Positions 15,735 through 23,526 of a stretch of DNA of 64,000 bases are shown here, one piece after another. The stretch covers positions 281,005 to 345,004 of the forward strand of contig NZ_JADHDY010000004.1 in NCBI RefSeq assembly GCF_016820535.1, in the 5' to 3' direction. Below the pieces are notes generated by a model, which saw nothing but the letters and a program-made list of their open reading frames with translations, made no database searches and was not told where the DNA came from. Each line of letters starts with the position of its first letter. Within the stretch, counting starts at the first letter, position 1. The translations under genes and the position numbers were made by a program. Origin of the DNA: Sporosarcina beigongshangi. GTDB taxonomy: Bacteria > Actinomycetota > Actinomycetes > Actinomycetales > Micrococcaceae.

Positions 15735-18193
15735 GCCTTATCCGCCCGCGTCACGACACCTGTGGTGCCATCGACTGTCACGAGTTGCCCGTCGCTCAGG
15801 ACTGAGGTCCCCGTTCCGGTGCCCATGATGGCTGCCAGCCCATATTCACGGGCGACAATGGCGGCGTGCGACGCCGCACCGCCCGTGTCCACAATGACGC
15901 CGGCCGCAATCTGGAACAGCGGGGTCCAGCTGGGGTTGGTGTATGGGCACACCATGATCTCGCCCTGCAACAGGCGCGAAAATTCGGCGGGTCCGTGGAT
16001 GATCCGCACGGTTCCCGTGGCCCGGCCGCCTCCGGCCGGGGTGCCGGAAACGAGTCCGTCGCCCTTGTCGCGGCCGGCCTTCAGCGTCAGCGGGGAGATC
16101 AGAGGGGCACCGGCCAGCAGCGCACGCCGGCGCATGCGGTCGTCGACGACGACACGGAGTTCCGCCTTTCGGCCCGGAGAGAGCATGGACGGATCCTGGA
16201 TGCCGGTAATTTCCTCGAGCCTCAAATGGAACACGGCGCCTGCCGAAGGGAGAATTCCTGCATCCCTGAGCCTGGCCCCGGCCTCGAGCATGGCATGGCG
16301 GACGGGCGGCACCAGGCGCATGGCGTGGAAATGGCTGTCTTCCCGGAATGCAAGGCCGCTGCGGGTGCCCCGGGCCGCGGAAACAATGGCGTCCCGGAGC
16401 CTGCCCGGCACCCATTTGCAGTCCGCCACACGCCGCTCGGCAGCCCCGGCCCGGTCTTGCGTCTGGACCGGTTCCGGCTGGTCGAGCATCGCCCGGACGG
16501 CACCATAAAGCACGGCAGGGTCATCGACCCAGGTGGGCTCCGAAACGAGAAAGGCGCTGGTGGTTTCGCGGTGCCCGAATTCCACTAAATAGTCCTCAAT
16601 CTGCTGCTGCAGGGGTACGAATGACGGGTCGGCGGCGATGAGCGCCCCCAGCTCAACGGGCGTGTTGTCCAGGACCGTCCTGCGCCACTGCCGGTTCCCG
16701 GACACGGCCAGCGCCAGCCCGCGCAGCGCCCGGTTGGCGTCGCCGGTGCGCGTCTCCGTCACCGTCGCGAGGGCAGAGAACTCCCTGCCCAAGCCTGTCA
16801 GCCCCAACAACACCTTGAGCCGGGCAAGGTCAAAACCGGCCCGGGGCAGGTAGTCGATCCGCAGGGTGATGAACCCGTCGAGGACTGCCAATGCCCTTCG
16901 CGGGACATCCACGAGGTCGGCCCAGCCCATCCCCGGTACATCCAGCCGGGACAGTTCGGCGGCGGCACTGTCGAAGGCACGGAATCGTGCGTCCTGCGTC
17001 CAGTTCGAGGACCGGAAGCGGCGTATTTTCGGGACCAGCCTGAAGGGTGTTGTGAGCGTGCGCAGGGTTGGGCGCGGCCGGGGCGGCACGATTTCCTGCA
17101 CCACGCCGCCAGCCTCCGGCAGGATGTCCTCCATGGACAGATCAATTCCCGGAATTTCCGCCATCATCCGGGTCAGGATGCGGCCGTGGCCGTGCACGGT
17201 CCAGCTGGACATGTCGAGCGGGTACGGCCTCACAGGCAGCAGTTCTGCAATGATGCCGGTCATGACCTTCCGGATCGGGTTGACCTGCACCGGCGCAGGA
17301 GGCACGGCGGTGAGCGGCCGGGCCTGGACAATCCACAACCGGTCTCCGGCCATGGCCCATTCGATGTCCTGGGGGCCTCCGAAGTGTTGTTCGATGCGGG
17401 AACAGATCCCGGCCAGCCGCAGCAGGGCCGCCTCACCCAGCTGGGCCGCTTCGGTGCCGCCACGCTGGGACTCGGTTCCGCCGTCGGACTTGGACCGGAT
17501 GACCACCTCGCGCAGTCCGGCCTGGCGGGAGAGGACCCTGCCGTCGCGGGAAAGCACGAACTGGTCGGGCGTGACCAGGCCCGACACCACCGCCTCGCCC
17601 AGGCCGGCGCTGGCATTGACGACGATCTCGCTGCGCACGCCGGTGACCGGGTTGGCGGTGAAGGCAACCCCGGCGGTGTCGGCGTCGACCATGGCCTGGA
17701 CGACGACGGCGATCTGCACCTGCGCGTGGTCGATCCCCGCCTTGCTCCGGTAGGCGACGGCGCGCTCCGTCCACAGTGACGCCCAGCACCGGCGCACCGC
17801 GTCGACGACTTCCCGCTCCCCCACGATGTTCAGGTAGCTGTCCTGCTGACCGGCAAAGGTGGCGCCCGGGAGGTCTTCGGCGGTGGCGCTCGAGCGCACG
17901 GCCACGGGGCCGGATCCCAGCTTGAGGTAGGCGTCCAGGATGGCAGCGGCAACGTCGTCGGGGACCGCAGCGTCCGTGATGGCGTCGCCCATTCCGCCGG
18001 CAGCCGTCCCGGTGGCGAGCCCGGCCGCGTCGATGGCGGCGCGATAGCTGGCGGTCAGCACGACAAAGCCGTCGGGCACGTTGAAACCGCCGCGGATCAG
18101 TTCTCCGAGGTTGGCCGCCTTGCCGCCGGCGCTGCCGAGATCAGACTTCCCCACCTGGGCGAGCCCTGCAACCAGTGCATCCTGTGCGCCCAT
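15731..18193 (-). CDS. Rph-like phosphotransferase (PEP-synthase / rifampin phosphotransferase family)
   Basis: An 820-residue three-part enzyme. The ATP-grasp PEP/pyruvate-binding domain covers about 1-320 (GGKAANLGELIRGGFNVPDGF, VAVRSSATAEDLPGATFAGQ, DIEWA..GDRLWIVQARPL). A central substrate domain covers about 330-710 (FGHRETTSAFLVSEPTW), and a C-terminal phosphohistidine swivel domain carries GGAASHAAIVARE with the predicted phosphorylated His776. The order and length (near 860 in known Rph) fit rifamycin-inactivating phosphotransferases better than PEP synthase. Rifamycin itself is unproven as substrate. First gene of the operon with a TetR gene, preceded by a 23-bp operator-like dyad. 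Confidence 0.78.
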   Translation of the reverse strand: MGAQDALVAGLAQVGKSDLGSAGGKAANLGELIRGGFNVPDGFVVLTASYRAAIDAAGLATGTAAGGMGDAITDAAVPDDVAAAILDAYLKLGSGPVAVRSSATAEDLPGATFAGQQDSYLNIVGEREVVDAVRRCWASLWTERAVAYRSKAGIDHAQVQIAVVVQAMVDADTAGVAFTANPVTGVRSEIVVNASAGLGEAVVSGLVTPDQFVLSRDGRVLSRQAGLREVVIRSKSDGGTESQRGGTEAAQLGEAALLRLAGICSRIEQHFGGPQDIEWAMAGDRLWIVQARPLTAVPPAPVQVNPIRKVMTGIIAELLPVRPYPLDMSSWTVHGHGRILTRMMAEIPGIDLSMEDILPEAGGVVQEIVPPRPRPTLRTLTTPFRLVPKIRRFRSSNWTQDARFRAFDSAAAELSRLDVPGMGWADLVDVPRRALAVLDGFITLRIDYLPRAGFDLARLKVLLGLTGLGREFSALATVTETRTGDANRALRGLALAVSGNRQWRRTVLDNTPVELGALIAADPSFVPLQQQIEDYLVEFGHRETTSAFLVSEPTWVDDPAVLYGAVRAMLDQPEPVQTQDRAGAAERRVADCKWVPGRLRDAIVSAARGTRSGLAFREDSHFHAMRLVPPVRHAMLEAGARLRDAGILPSAGAVFHLRLEEITGIQDPSMLSPGRKAELRVVVDDRMRRRALLAGAPLISPLTLKAGRDKGDGLVSGTPAGGGRATGTVRIIHGPAEFSRLLQGEIMVCPYTNPSWTPLFQIAAGVIVDTGGAASHAAIVAREYGLAAIMGTGTGTSVLSDGQLVTVDGTTGVVTRADKA

Positions 18194-18235
18194 GCCAACT
18201 CCTCGTTTTGTTCCGGCGGATCGAACACCGCCAAT

Positions 18236-18258
18236 TAGAGAACCACCAGTACTCTAAA
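18236..18258. promoter_or_regulatory. Predicted TetR operator of the Rph-like operon
   Basis: A 23-bp dyad: TTAGAGAAC, CACCA, GTACTCTAA, with arms matching at 8 of 9 positions, 43 bp upstream of the Rph-like start codon. I infer autoregulation by the co-transcribed TetR protein. The rifamycin-associated element GGGGCTTGCGGCAAGGCCC is not seen here. Confidence 0.6.
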
Positions 18259-18314
18259 TTGCGGACTTCGGCGCCGTCAATCCCCGCCCGCCCCAACACC
18301 CTCTTCAAACGCCG

Positions 18315-18430
18315 CTTCAAACGCCGCACCAGATAATCCCCATTTTTCCCCGATCCCGCATCAGATAATTCCCCCATTTCCCTGACGCGGCATCAGATAA
18401 ACGCCGGTTTTCGTGGACGCCGCATCACCT
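18315..18430. repeat. Imperfect tandem repeat, 31-32 bp period (GCATCAGATAA family, copy 2)
   Basis: The same family as 14963-15075. The first 54 bp are identical to that copy and in the same orientation, then further units (CGGCATCAGATAAACGCCGG.., GCCGCATCACC) drift. A partial TTCAAACGCCG start is itself doubled at 18304 and 18316. Confidence 0.8.
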
Positions 18431-18477
18431 GTGGATAACTTCTGCGGGAATTCCAGGATGGCGACACAATTAAGCCC

Positions 18478-19428
18478 ATGGACGCCAACGACGAACTTCC
18501 CACAAACGGCACACCCTTCACCCGCGCTGAGGCACCAGGCCTGGGTTATTCGCCCGGCCAGCTCAACGGCAAACAGATCGAACACGTCAGCAGGAGCATC
18601 TACCGCCCACCCGATTGGCAATTCAACCTTCGAGAGGCTGCACGGGCGCTTTCGGCGGCGTCCCCCGGAGGCTGGATCTCACATGGCACCGCGGCCAGGA
18701 TCCATGGCCTCGTCCTGCCGCCGTGGCTGTCCGATTCGAATGAGCTGCACCTGAGCAAGCCCCGAGAACTGCCGCAGCTGCGCCGCAAGGGCATCACACC
18801 GCACAACGTCTCCACCAGGCCGGGAGAAGTCGAATTCATCGAAGAAATGTGGATCAGCACCAGGGCGCGCACGTGGCTGGACCTGGCCCGCGTCCTGCCG
18901 CTGCGCGACCTCATCTGCCTGGGCGACCAGCTCATCCGGATACCCCGCCCGGAATTCGAAGGACGCAGCGACCCATTCACCACCCTCAAAAAATTGCGCG
19001 GCATGGTCGAATCGCACAAGAATCTGCAGGGGATTGTGCGCGCCCGCCAGGCCCTGGAGCTCATGAGAGTGGGCGCTGATTCGCCACCCGAAACCTTGAT
19101 GCGGCTGGCCATGGCAGACGCCAATCTCCCCGAGCCCGCGCTTCAGCTGAAGCTCTGGGACGGCCGCAATTCCCCCTCGGCTGATGCAGGCTACCGCCCC
19201 CAGCGAATCGCCCTCCAGTACGACGGCGCCCATCACCTCGATGAAATCCAGCGGCGCAAGGACCAGCACCGGGACAAGGCATTTCGGTCGGCGGGATGGA
19301 CGGTGCTGACGTTTACAGAAAGCGACCTCAACGACGGGTTCCGGGATGCTGTCCGGCGCATCAAGACGGCACTGCGCCAATCCCTGGTTGATCCGACCGT
19401 AGCCTCCGGCTTTGCGTCGGGAAACTGA
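18478..19428 (+). CDS. AbiEi-like N-terminal / Vsr-DUF559-like endonuclease-fold protein
   Basis: A 316-residue protein of a type common in Actinobacteria. The N-terminal two-thirds resemble the AbiEi antitoxin-type region (LREAARALSAASPGGWISHGTAARIHGLVLP, ARTWLDLARVLPLRDLICLGDQLIR). The C-terminus resembles a Vsr/DUF559-type nuclease fold (RIALQYDGAHH, then DQHRDKAFRSAGWTVLTF). Catalysis is unproven. It is a single gene and is bracketed by GCATCAGATAA-family repeats on both sides. I do not recognise a studied homologue. Many genomes carry several paralogues of this type. Confidence 0.65.
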   Translation: MDANDELPTNGTPFTRAEAPGLGYSPGQLNGKQIEHVSRSIYRPPDWQFNLREAARALSAASPGGWISHGTAARIHGLVLPPWLSDSNELHLSKPRELPQLRRKGITPHNVSTRPGEVEFIEEMWISTRARTWLDLARVLPLRDLICLGDQLIRIPRPEFEGRSDPFTTLKKLRGMVESHKNLQGIVRARQALELMRVGADSPPETLMRLAMADANLPEPALQLKLWDGRNSPSADAGYRPQRIALQYDGAHHLDEIQRRKDQHRDKAFRSAGWTVLTFTESDLNDGFRDAVRRIKTALRQSLVDPTVASGFASGN

Positions 19429-19472
19429 TGCGGCGTCGGGTGAAACATCGATTTACCTGATGCGGCGTCGGG
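19425..19472. repeat. GCATCAGATAA-family repeat, inverted copy 3
   Basis: CTGATGCGGCGTC occurs at 19425 and 19457, a 32-bp period. On the complementary strand this reads GACGCCGCATCAG, matching the units at 14963 and 18315. The first unit overlaps the stop codon of the preceding gene. Confidence 0.75.
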
Positions 19473-19496
19473 ACGGGGTTGGGATGGGGAGCGGGG

Positions 19497-20330
19497 CTAG
19501 GCGATTCGGGCCGGGTGGGTGTACACATTCAGCGTATTCCCGCGGCTGAATCCCACCAGCGTCACCCCGCTGCCCTGGGCCAGTTCAACGGCCAGGGACG
19601 ACGGCGCACTCACCGCAGCGAGAACCGGTACCCCCGCCATCGCGGCCTTTTGAACGAGCTCAAAGGACGCCCGGCCGGAAACCTGCAGGACGGTGTTGGA
19701 CAGGGGCAGCTGCCTTTCCCTGAAGGAGGCTCCCACCACCTTGTCGACCGCATTGTGCCGGCCCACGTCCTCGCGGAGCATGAGCAGTTCACCGTCGGGC
19801 GCAAACAGCCCTGCGGCGTGGACGCCCCCGGTCTTCTCAAACAGCTTCTGCTGCTCGCGCATGGTGCCCGGCAGCGCCGCCAGCACGTCGGCGGCAATGA
19901 GCACCTGGTCCACGGGCGCCTTGACGGCAAAGTGGGAGGACTTGCGGACGGCGTCGATGGAGGCCGTGCCACAGATGCCGCAGGCGCTGGAGGTCGTGAC
20001 GTGGCGCTGTGCTGCCGGCAGCGGCATTGCCACATCCGGGCGCAGCTGCGCCTCCACCACGTTGAAGGTCTGCTGCCCGTTCTCGTCCTCGCCCGCGCAG
20101 AAGCGCAGCGAAATGAGCTGGTCGGGGTCAAAAATGATGCCCTCGGACACCAGGAATCCGGCCACCAGGTCAAAGTCGTCGCCTGGGGTGCGCATCGTGA
20201 CCGTGAAGGATTCATGCCCCAGCCGGATCTCCAGGGGCTCCTCCACGGCGAGTGCCTCCTCGCGGACAACACGGCGGTTGCCACCCACGTCGATCTTGGT
20301 GGCCTTGATCCTGCGAATTAGCCGTCCCAT
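19497..20330 (-). CDS. fdhD: Formate dehydrogenase accessory sulfurtransferase FdhD
   Basis: A 277-residue FdhD protein, which transfers sulfur from a cysteine desulfurase to the molybdenum cofactor of formate-dehydrogenase-type enzymes. Key segments are the active-site motif SSACGICGTAS (two Cys), GDDFDLVAGFLVSEGII, TGGVHAAGLF and REDVGRHNAVDKVVGA. ATG 20330 has a strong GGGAGGA ribosome binding site. It is divergent from the FdhF-like gene, its likely client. Confidence 0.95.
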   Translation of the reverse strand: MGRLIRRIKATKIDVGGNRRVVREEALAVEEPLEIRLGHESFTVTMRTPGDDFDLVAGFLVSEGIIFDPDQLISLRFCAGEDENGQQTFNVVEAQLRPDVAMPLPAAQRHVTTSSACGICGTASIDAVRKSSHFAVKAPVDQVLIAADVLAALPGTMREQQKLFEKTGGVHAAGLFAPDGELLMLREDVGRHNAVDKVVGASFRERQLPLSNTVLQVSGRASFELVQKAAMAGVPVLAAVSAPSSLAVELAQGSGVTLVGFSRGNTLNVYTHPARIA

Positions 20331-20380
20331 GAAATCCTCCCAAATGCCAAAGCGTCTAAGATCAGACTAGATGCTTCGCG

Positions 20381-22723
20381 ATGAAGGGACCCGTCATGGC
20401 CGGCAAGGCGCCTCAGGAAAACATTGATGAACAGCAGCTCTCTGTGGGCAGTGTGCAGAAAAAGGCGGTGGGCATTCCCGGCATTGTGCACGCCATGGAG
20501 ATCTCGCTCAAGCAGATGGGGCCTGTCCGCTCGGCCCAAACACTGCTGCAAATCAACCAGAAGGACGGCTTTGACTGCATGGGCTGTGCCTGGCCCGAAG
20601 GCGACAAGCGGCACAAGGCGGAGTTCTGCGAAAACGGGGCCAAGGCAGTGGCCGAAGAAGCCACCAAAAGGCGGGTGCCGCCGTCGTTCTTTGCGGAGCA
20701 CAGTGTCAGCGAGCTGCGCGAATGGGACGGCTACCGGCTGGGCCAGCAGGGCCGGCTGACCGATCCCATGTACCTGGCCGAGGGCAGCGACCATTACGTG
20801 CCGGTGACATGGGAACGTGCGCTGGGGATCCTGGCGGATGAGCTGAAGGCGCTGAAGGACCCCAACGAGGCCATCTTCTACACTTCCGGGCGCACCTCCA
20901 ACGAGGCCGCTTTCCTGTACCAGCTGATGGTGCGCGGGCTGGGCACGAACAACCTGCCGGACTGCTCCAACATGTGCCACGAGTCGAGCGGTTCGGCACT
21001 GACGGAGACCATCGGCATCGGCAAGGGCTCGGTGTCGCTGGAGGACATTTATGACGCGGACCTGATCCTGATCGCCGGCCAGAATCCCGGCACCAACCAC
21101 CCCCGCATGCTCACCGCGCTGGAGAAGGCCAAGAAAAACGGGGCCGTGATCGTAGCGATCAACCCGCTGCCCGAGGCCGGGCTGATGCGCTTTGAAAACC
21201 CGCAGACCATCCGCGGGCTGGTGGGCGGCGGCACCCCGCTGGCCGACGATTTCCTGCAGATCAAGCTCGGCGGCGACCAGGCACTTTTCCAGGGTCTGGG
21301 CAAGTTCCTGCTCGAGGAGCAGCGCCGCCCCGGCTCCCCCAATGCCGGACGCGTCTTCGACACCGCGTTCATCGAGGGCCACACCACGGGCCTCGAAGAG
21401 TATTTGGCACAGTTGAGCCAAGTCAGCTGGGATGAGATCGTCACCGCCACGGGCCTCACGGAACACCAGATCCGCGCCACTGGCGAACGCCTCCTCGCCT
21501 CCAAGGCCACCGTGGTGTGCTGGGCCATGGGACTGACACAGCACAAGCACTCCGTGGCCATGCTGCGCGACATCGTCAACGTCCTCCTGCTGCAGGGCAA
21601 CATCGGCAAGCCCGGCGCCGGCGTCTGCCCCGTCCGCGGCCACTCCAACGTCCAGGGCGACCGCACCATGGGCATCTTCGAACGCATGCCCGCCGCCTTC
21701 CACGACGCCTTGGACCGTGAATTCTCCTTCGCCTCCCCGCGCCCCGACGGCTTCGACACCGTTGCCGCGATCGAGGCCATGCGGGACGGGAAGGCCGGCG
21801 TCTTCCTGGGCATGGGCGGCAACTTTGTCCGCGCCACACCGGACTCACAGGTCACCGAGGCCGCGCTGAACAACCTCTCACTCACGGCGCAGATCTCCAC
21901 GAAGCTGAACAAGTCCCACCTCATCACGGGGCGCACGGCACTGATCCTGCCCACCCTCGGCCGCACCGAGCGCGACAGCCAGGCCACCGGCGACCAGCGC
22001 GTCACGGTCGAGGATTCCATGAGCGCCGTGCACGCCTCGCGCGGGCGGCTCGCCCCGGCGTCGGGCAACCTGCTCTCCGAGGTGGCCATTGTGTGCCGCC
22101 TCGCCAAGCTGCTGTTTTCCACGGACGACGGCGGCACCCGCCCGGGCGCGCCGCTCGCCGACTGGGATGCCCTGGCAGGGAACTACAGCCTGATCCGCTC
22201 CCACATTGCCGCCGTGGTCCCGGGCTTTGAGGACTTCGAGGCAAAGATCGAGAAGCCCGGCGGCTTTGTCCTGCCGCACGGGCCCCGCGACTCGCGCACC
22301 TTCACCACCGACTCCGGACTGGCCCACTTCACGGCGAACGAGCTGGAATACCCCAAGGTGCCGGAGGGCAGGCTGCTGCTGCAGACACTGCGCTCCCACG
22401 ACCAGTACAACACCACCATTTACGGCAAGGACGACCGCTACCGCGGCATCAAGAACGGGCGCCGAGTGGTGTTCGTGAACCAAGAGGACCTGGACGCCTT
22501 CGGCATCAAGGACGGCACCATGGTGGACCTGGTGTCCGAATGGAAGGACGGAGTGGACCGGCGTGCCCCCGAATTCCGCGTAGTGGCCTATTCAACGCCC
22601 GTGGGCTGCGCCGCCGCGTACTACCCGGAAACCAACGTCTTGGTGCCACTTGATTCCAAGGCCGATGTCAGCGGCACGCCCACGTCCAAGTCGGTGGTGA
22701 TCCGCCTGGAGCCCGTGGGCTGA
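20381..22723 (+). CDS. FdhF/YdeP-type molybdopterin oxidoreductase
   Basis: A 780-residue alpha subunit of the FdhF/YdeP family (formate-dehydrogenase-like, bis-MGD cofactor). Motifs include FDCMGCAWPEG near the N-terminus (a CxxC pair rather than a full four-Cys iron-sulfur motif), the cofactor-binding stretches YTSGRTSNEAAFLYQLM, CSNMCHESSG and AGQNPGTNHPRML, and the C-terminal KSVVIRLEPVG. No electron-transfer beta or gamma subunits follow, as usual for this family. The start is ATG 20381 or the in-frame ATG 20396. The substrate is uncertain; formate is only one possibility. Its neighbours fdhD and the moeA/mobA genes support a molybdoenzyme. Confidence 0.88.
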   Translation: MKGPVMAGKAPQENIDEQQLSVGSVQKKAVGIPGIVHAMEISLKQMGPVRSAQTLLQINQKDGFDCMGCAWPEGDKRHKAEFCENGAKAVAEEATKRRVPPSFFAEHSVSELREWDGYRLGQQGRLTDPMYLAEGSDHYVPVTWERALGILADELKALKDPNEAIFYTSGRTSNEAAFLYQLMVRGLGTNNLPDCSNMCHESSGSALTETIGIGKGSVSLEDIYDADLILIAGQNPGTNHPRMLTALEKAKKNGAVIVAINPLPEAGLMRFENPQTIRGLVGGGTPLADDFLQIKLGGDQALFQGLGKFLLEEQRRPGSPNAGRVFDTAFIEGHTTGLEEYLAQLSQVSWDEIVTATGLTEHQIRATGERLLASKATVVCWAMGLTQHKHSVAMLRDIVNVLLLQGNIGKPGAGVCPVRGHSNVQGDRTMGIFERMPAAFHDALDREFSFASPRPDGFDTVAAIEAMRDGKAGVFLGMGGNFVRATPDSQVTEAALNNLSLTAQISTKLNKSHLITGRTALILPTLGRTERDSQATGDQRVTVEDSMSAVHASRGRLAPASGNLLSEVAIVCRLAKLLFSTDDGGTRPGAPLADWDALAGNYSLIRSHIAAVVPGFEDFEAKIEKPGGFVLPHGPRDSRTFTTDSGLAHFTANELEYPKVPEGRLLLQTLRSHDQYNTTIYGKDDRYRGIKNGRRVVFVNQEDLDAFGIKDGTMVDLVSEWKDGVDRRAPEFRVVAYSTPVGCAAAYYPETNVLVPLDSKADVSGTPTSKSVVIRLEPVG

Positions 22724-22760
22724 CGCGGCGCGGCTCGACCGTCCGCCGCCACGGGCCCGG

Positions 22761-23444
22761 TCAGCTCGCCGGAACGTCGTGGGCCAGGAGCAGTGGGAGC
22801 TTGGCCCCCATGGTGCACTCCAGCAGCTCCGTCACTGACGAGTCCTGGCCATAGAGGTCGGTCAGGCGCAGACTGATCAGGGTGTTCATGAGCATGCCGT
22901 GGGCAAGGAAGTCACGCGTCATTACATCACCCAGTCCGGCCTCGTCCCGCACTAGGCGGTAGATGTCGAGGAAGCCCTCGCGGGCGTGCGCACCAATGAC
23001 GGGTTCATGCCCGGAGATGAACGACTGCATCAACATGAGCAGGATGCCCCGGTCCTGGACCAGGTCGGCATAGGCCAGTGACATCAGCTGCTTGAGCTGG
23101 GCCTCCCGGCTGCTGCCCCTGGCCGGGTCCAGCGCGGCCACCTTGTCGGCGAGCCGTCCGCCGTCGTAATCAGCAATGACGGAACGGAAGCTGCCCAGCA
23201 ACTTGCCCAGCGCACGGTCCAGCGCCTCCAGGAAAAGCTTCTCCTTGCTGCCAAACATCCGCACCACGTAGGGCTGGCTGATGTTGGCGGCCTTGGCCAC
23301 CTGGTCGGTGGTGGCCCCTTCGTAGCCCCGCTCGGCAAACACGGCGGTTGCGGCCGCGAGGATCAATTCCCGGCGTTCGGCTGCCGGCATGCGCACGGCC
23401 TTGCCGGCGGCCTGCTGAACTTTTTTTACATCCATGCTTGACAT
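22761..23444 (-). CDS. TetR family transcriptional regulator
   Basis: A 227-residue TetR repressor: basic leader MDVKKVQQAAGKAVRM, HTH RGYEGATTDQVAKAANISQP..YVVRMFGSKEKLFLEAL, then a ligand domain. It is divergent from the MFS exporter at 23527 with two 16-bp operator-like dyads between them. ATG 23444 is given; ATG 23435 (MDVKK) is an alternative, with TAACAT 7 nt upstream for a leaderless start. It probably represses itself and the exporter. Confidence 0.9.
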   Translation of the reverse strand: MSSMDVKKVQQAAGKAVRMPAAERRELILAAATAVFAERGYEGATTDQVAKAANISQPYVVRMFGSKEKLFLEALDRALGKLLGSFRSVIADYDGGRLADKVAALDPARGSSREAQLKQLMSLAYADLVQDRGILLMLMQSFISGHEPVIGAHAREGFLDIYRLVRDEAGLGDVMTRDFLAHGMLMNTLISLRLTDLYGQDSSVTELLECTMGAKLPLLLAHDVPAS

Positions 23445-23466
23445 GTTATCAGTTGATTACTAACTT
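23438..23466 (+). promoter_or_regulatory. Promoter of the DHA2 MFS gene
   Basis: Consensus -35 TTGACA (23438-23443), 17-bp spacer, -10 TAACTT (23461-23466). Operator 1 fills the spacer, which would block RNA polymerase when the repressor is bound. Confidence 0.65.
23445..23460. promoter_or_regulatory. TetR operator 1 (predicted)
   Basis: GTTATC-AGTT-GATTAC, a 16-bp dyad with one mismatch between arms, lying in the -35/-10 spacer of the MFS promoter. Starts 32 bp before operator 2, that is three helical turns. Confidence 0.65.
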
Positions 23467-23476
23467 GATTCCATAA

Positions 23477-23492
23477 GTAATCATCCGATTAC
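23477..23492. promoter_or_regulatory. TetR operator 2 (predicted)
   Basis: GTAATC-ATCC-GATTAC, perfect 6-bp arms with a 4-bp gap. It shares its sequence pattern and length with operator 1 and lies just downstream of the MFS -10 box. Confidence 0.65.
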
Positions 23493-23526
23493 CTCAAGAT
23501 GTGCAAGCCTCCCGGAATCGAAGACC

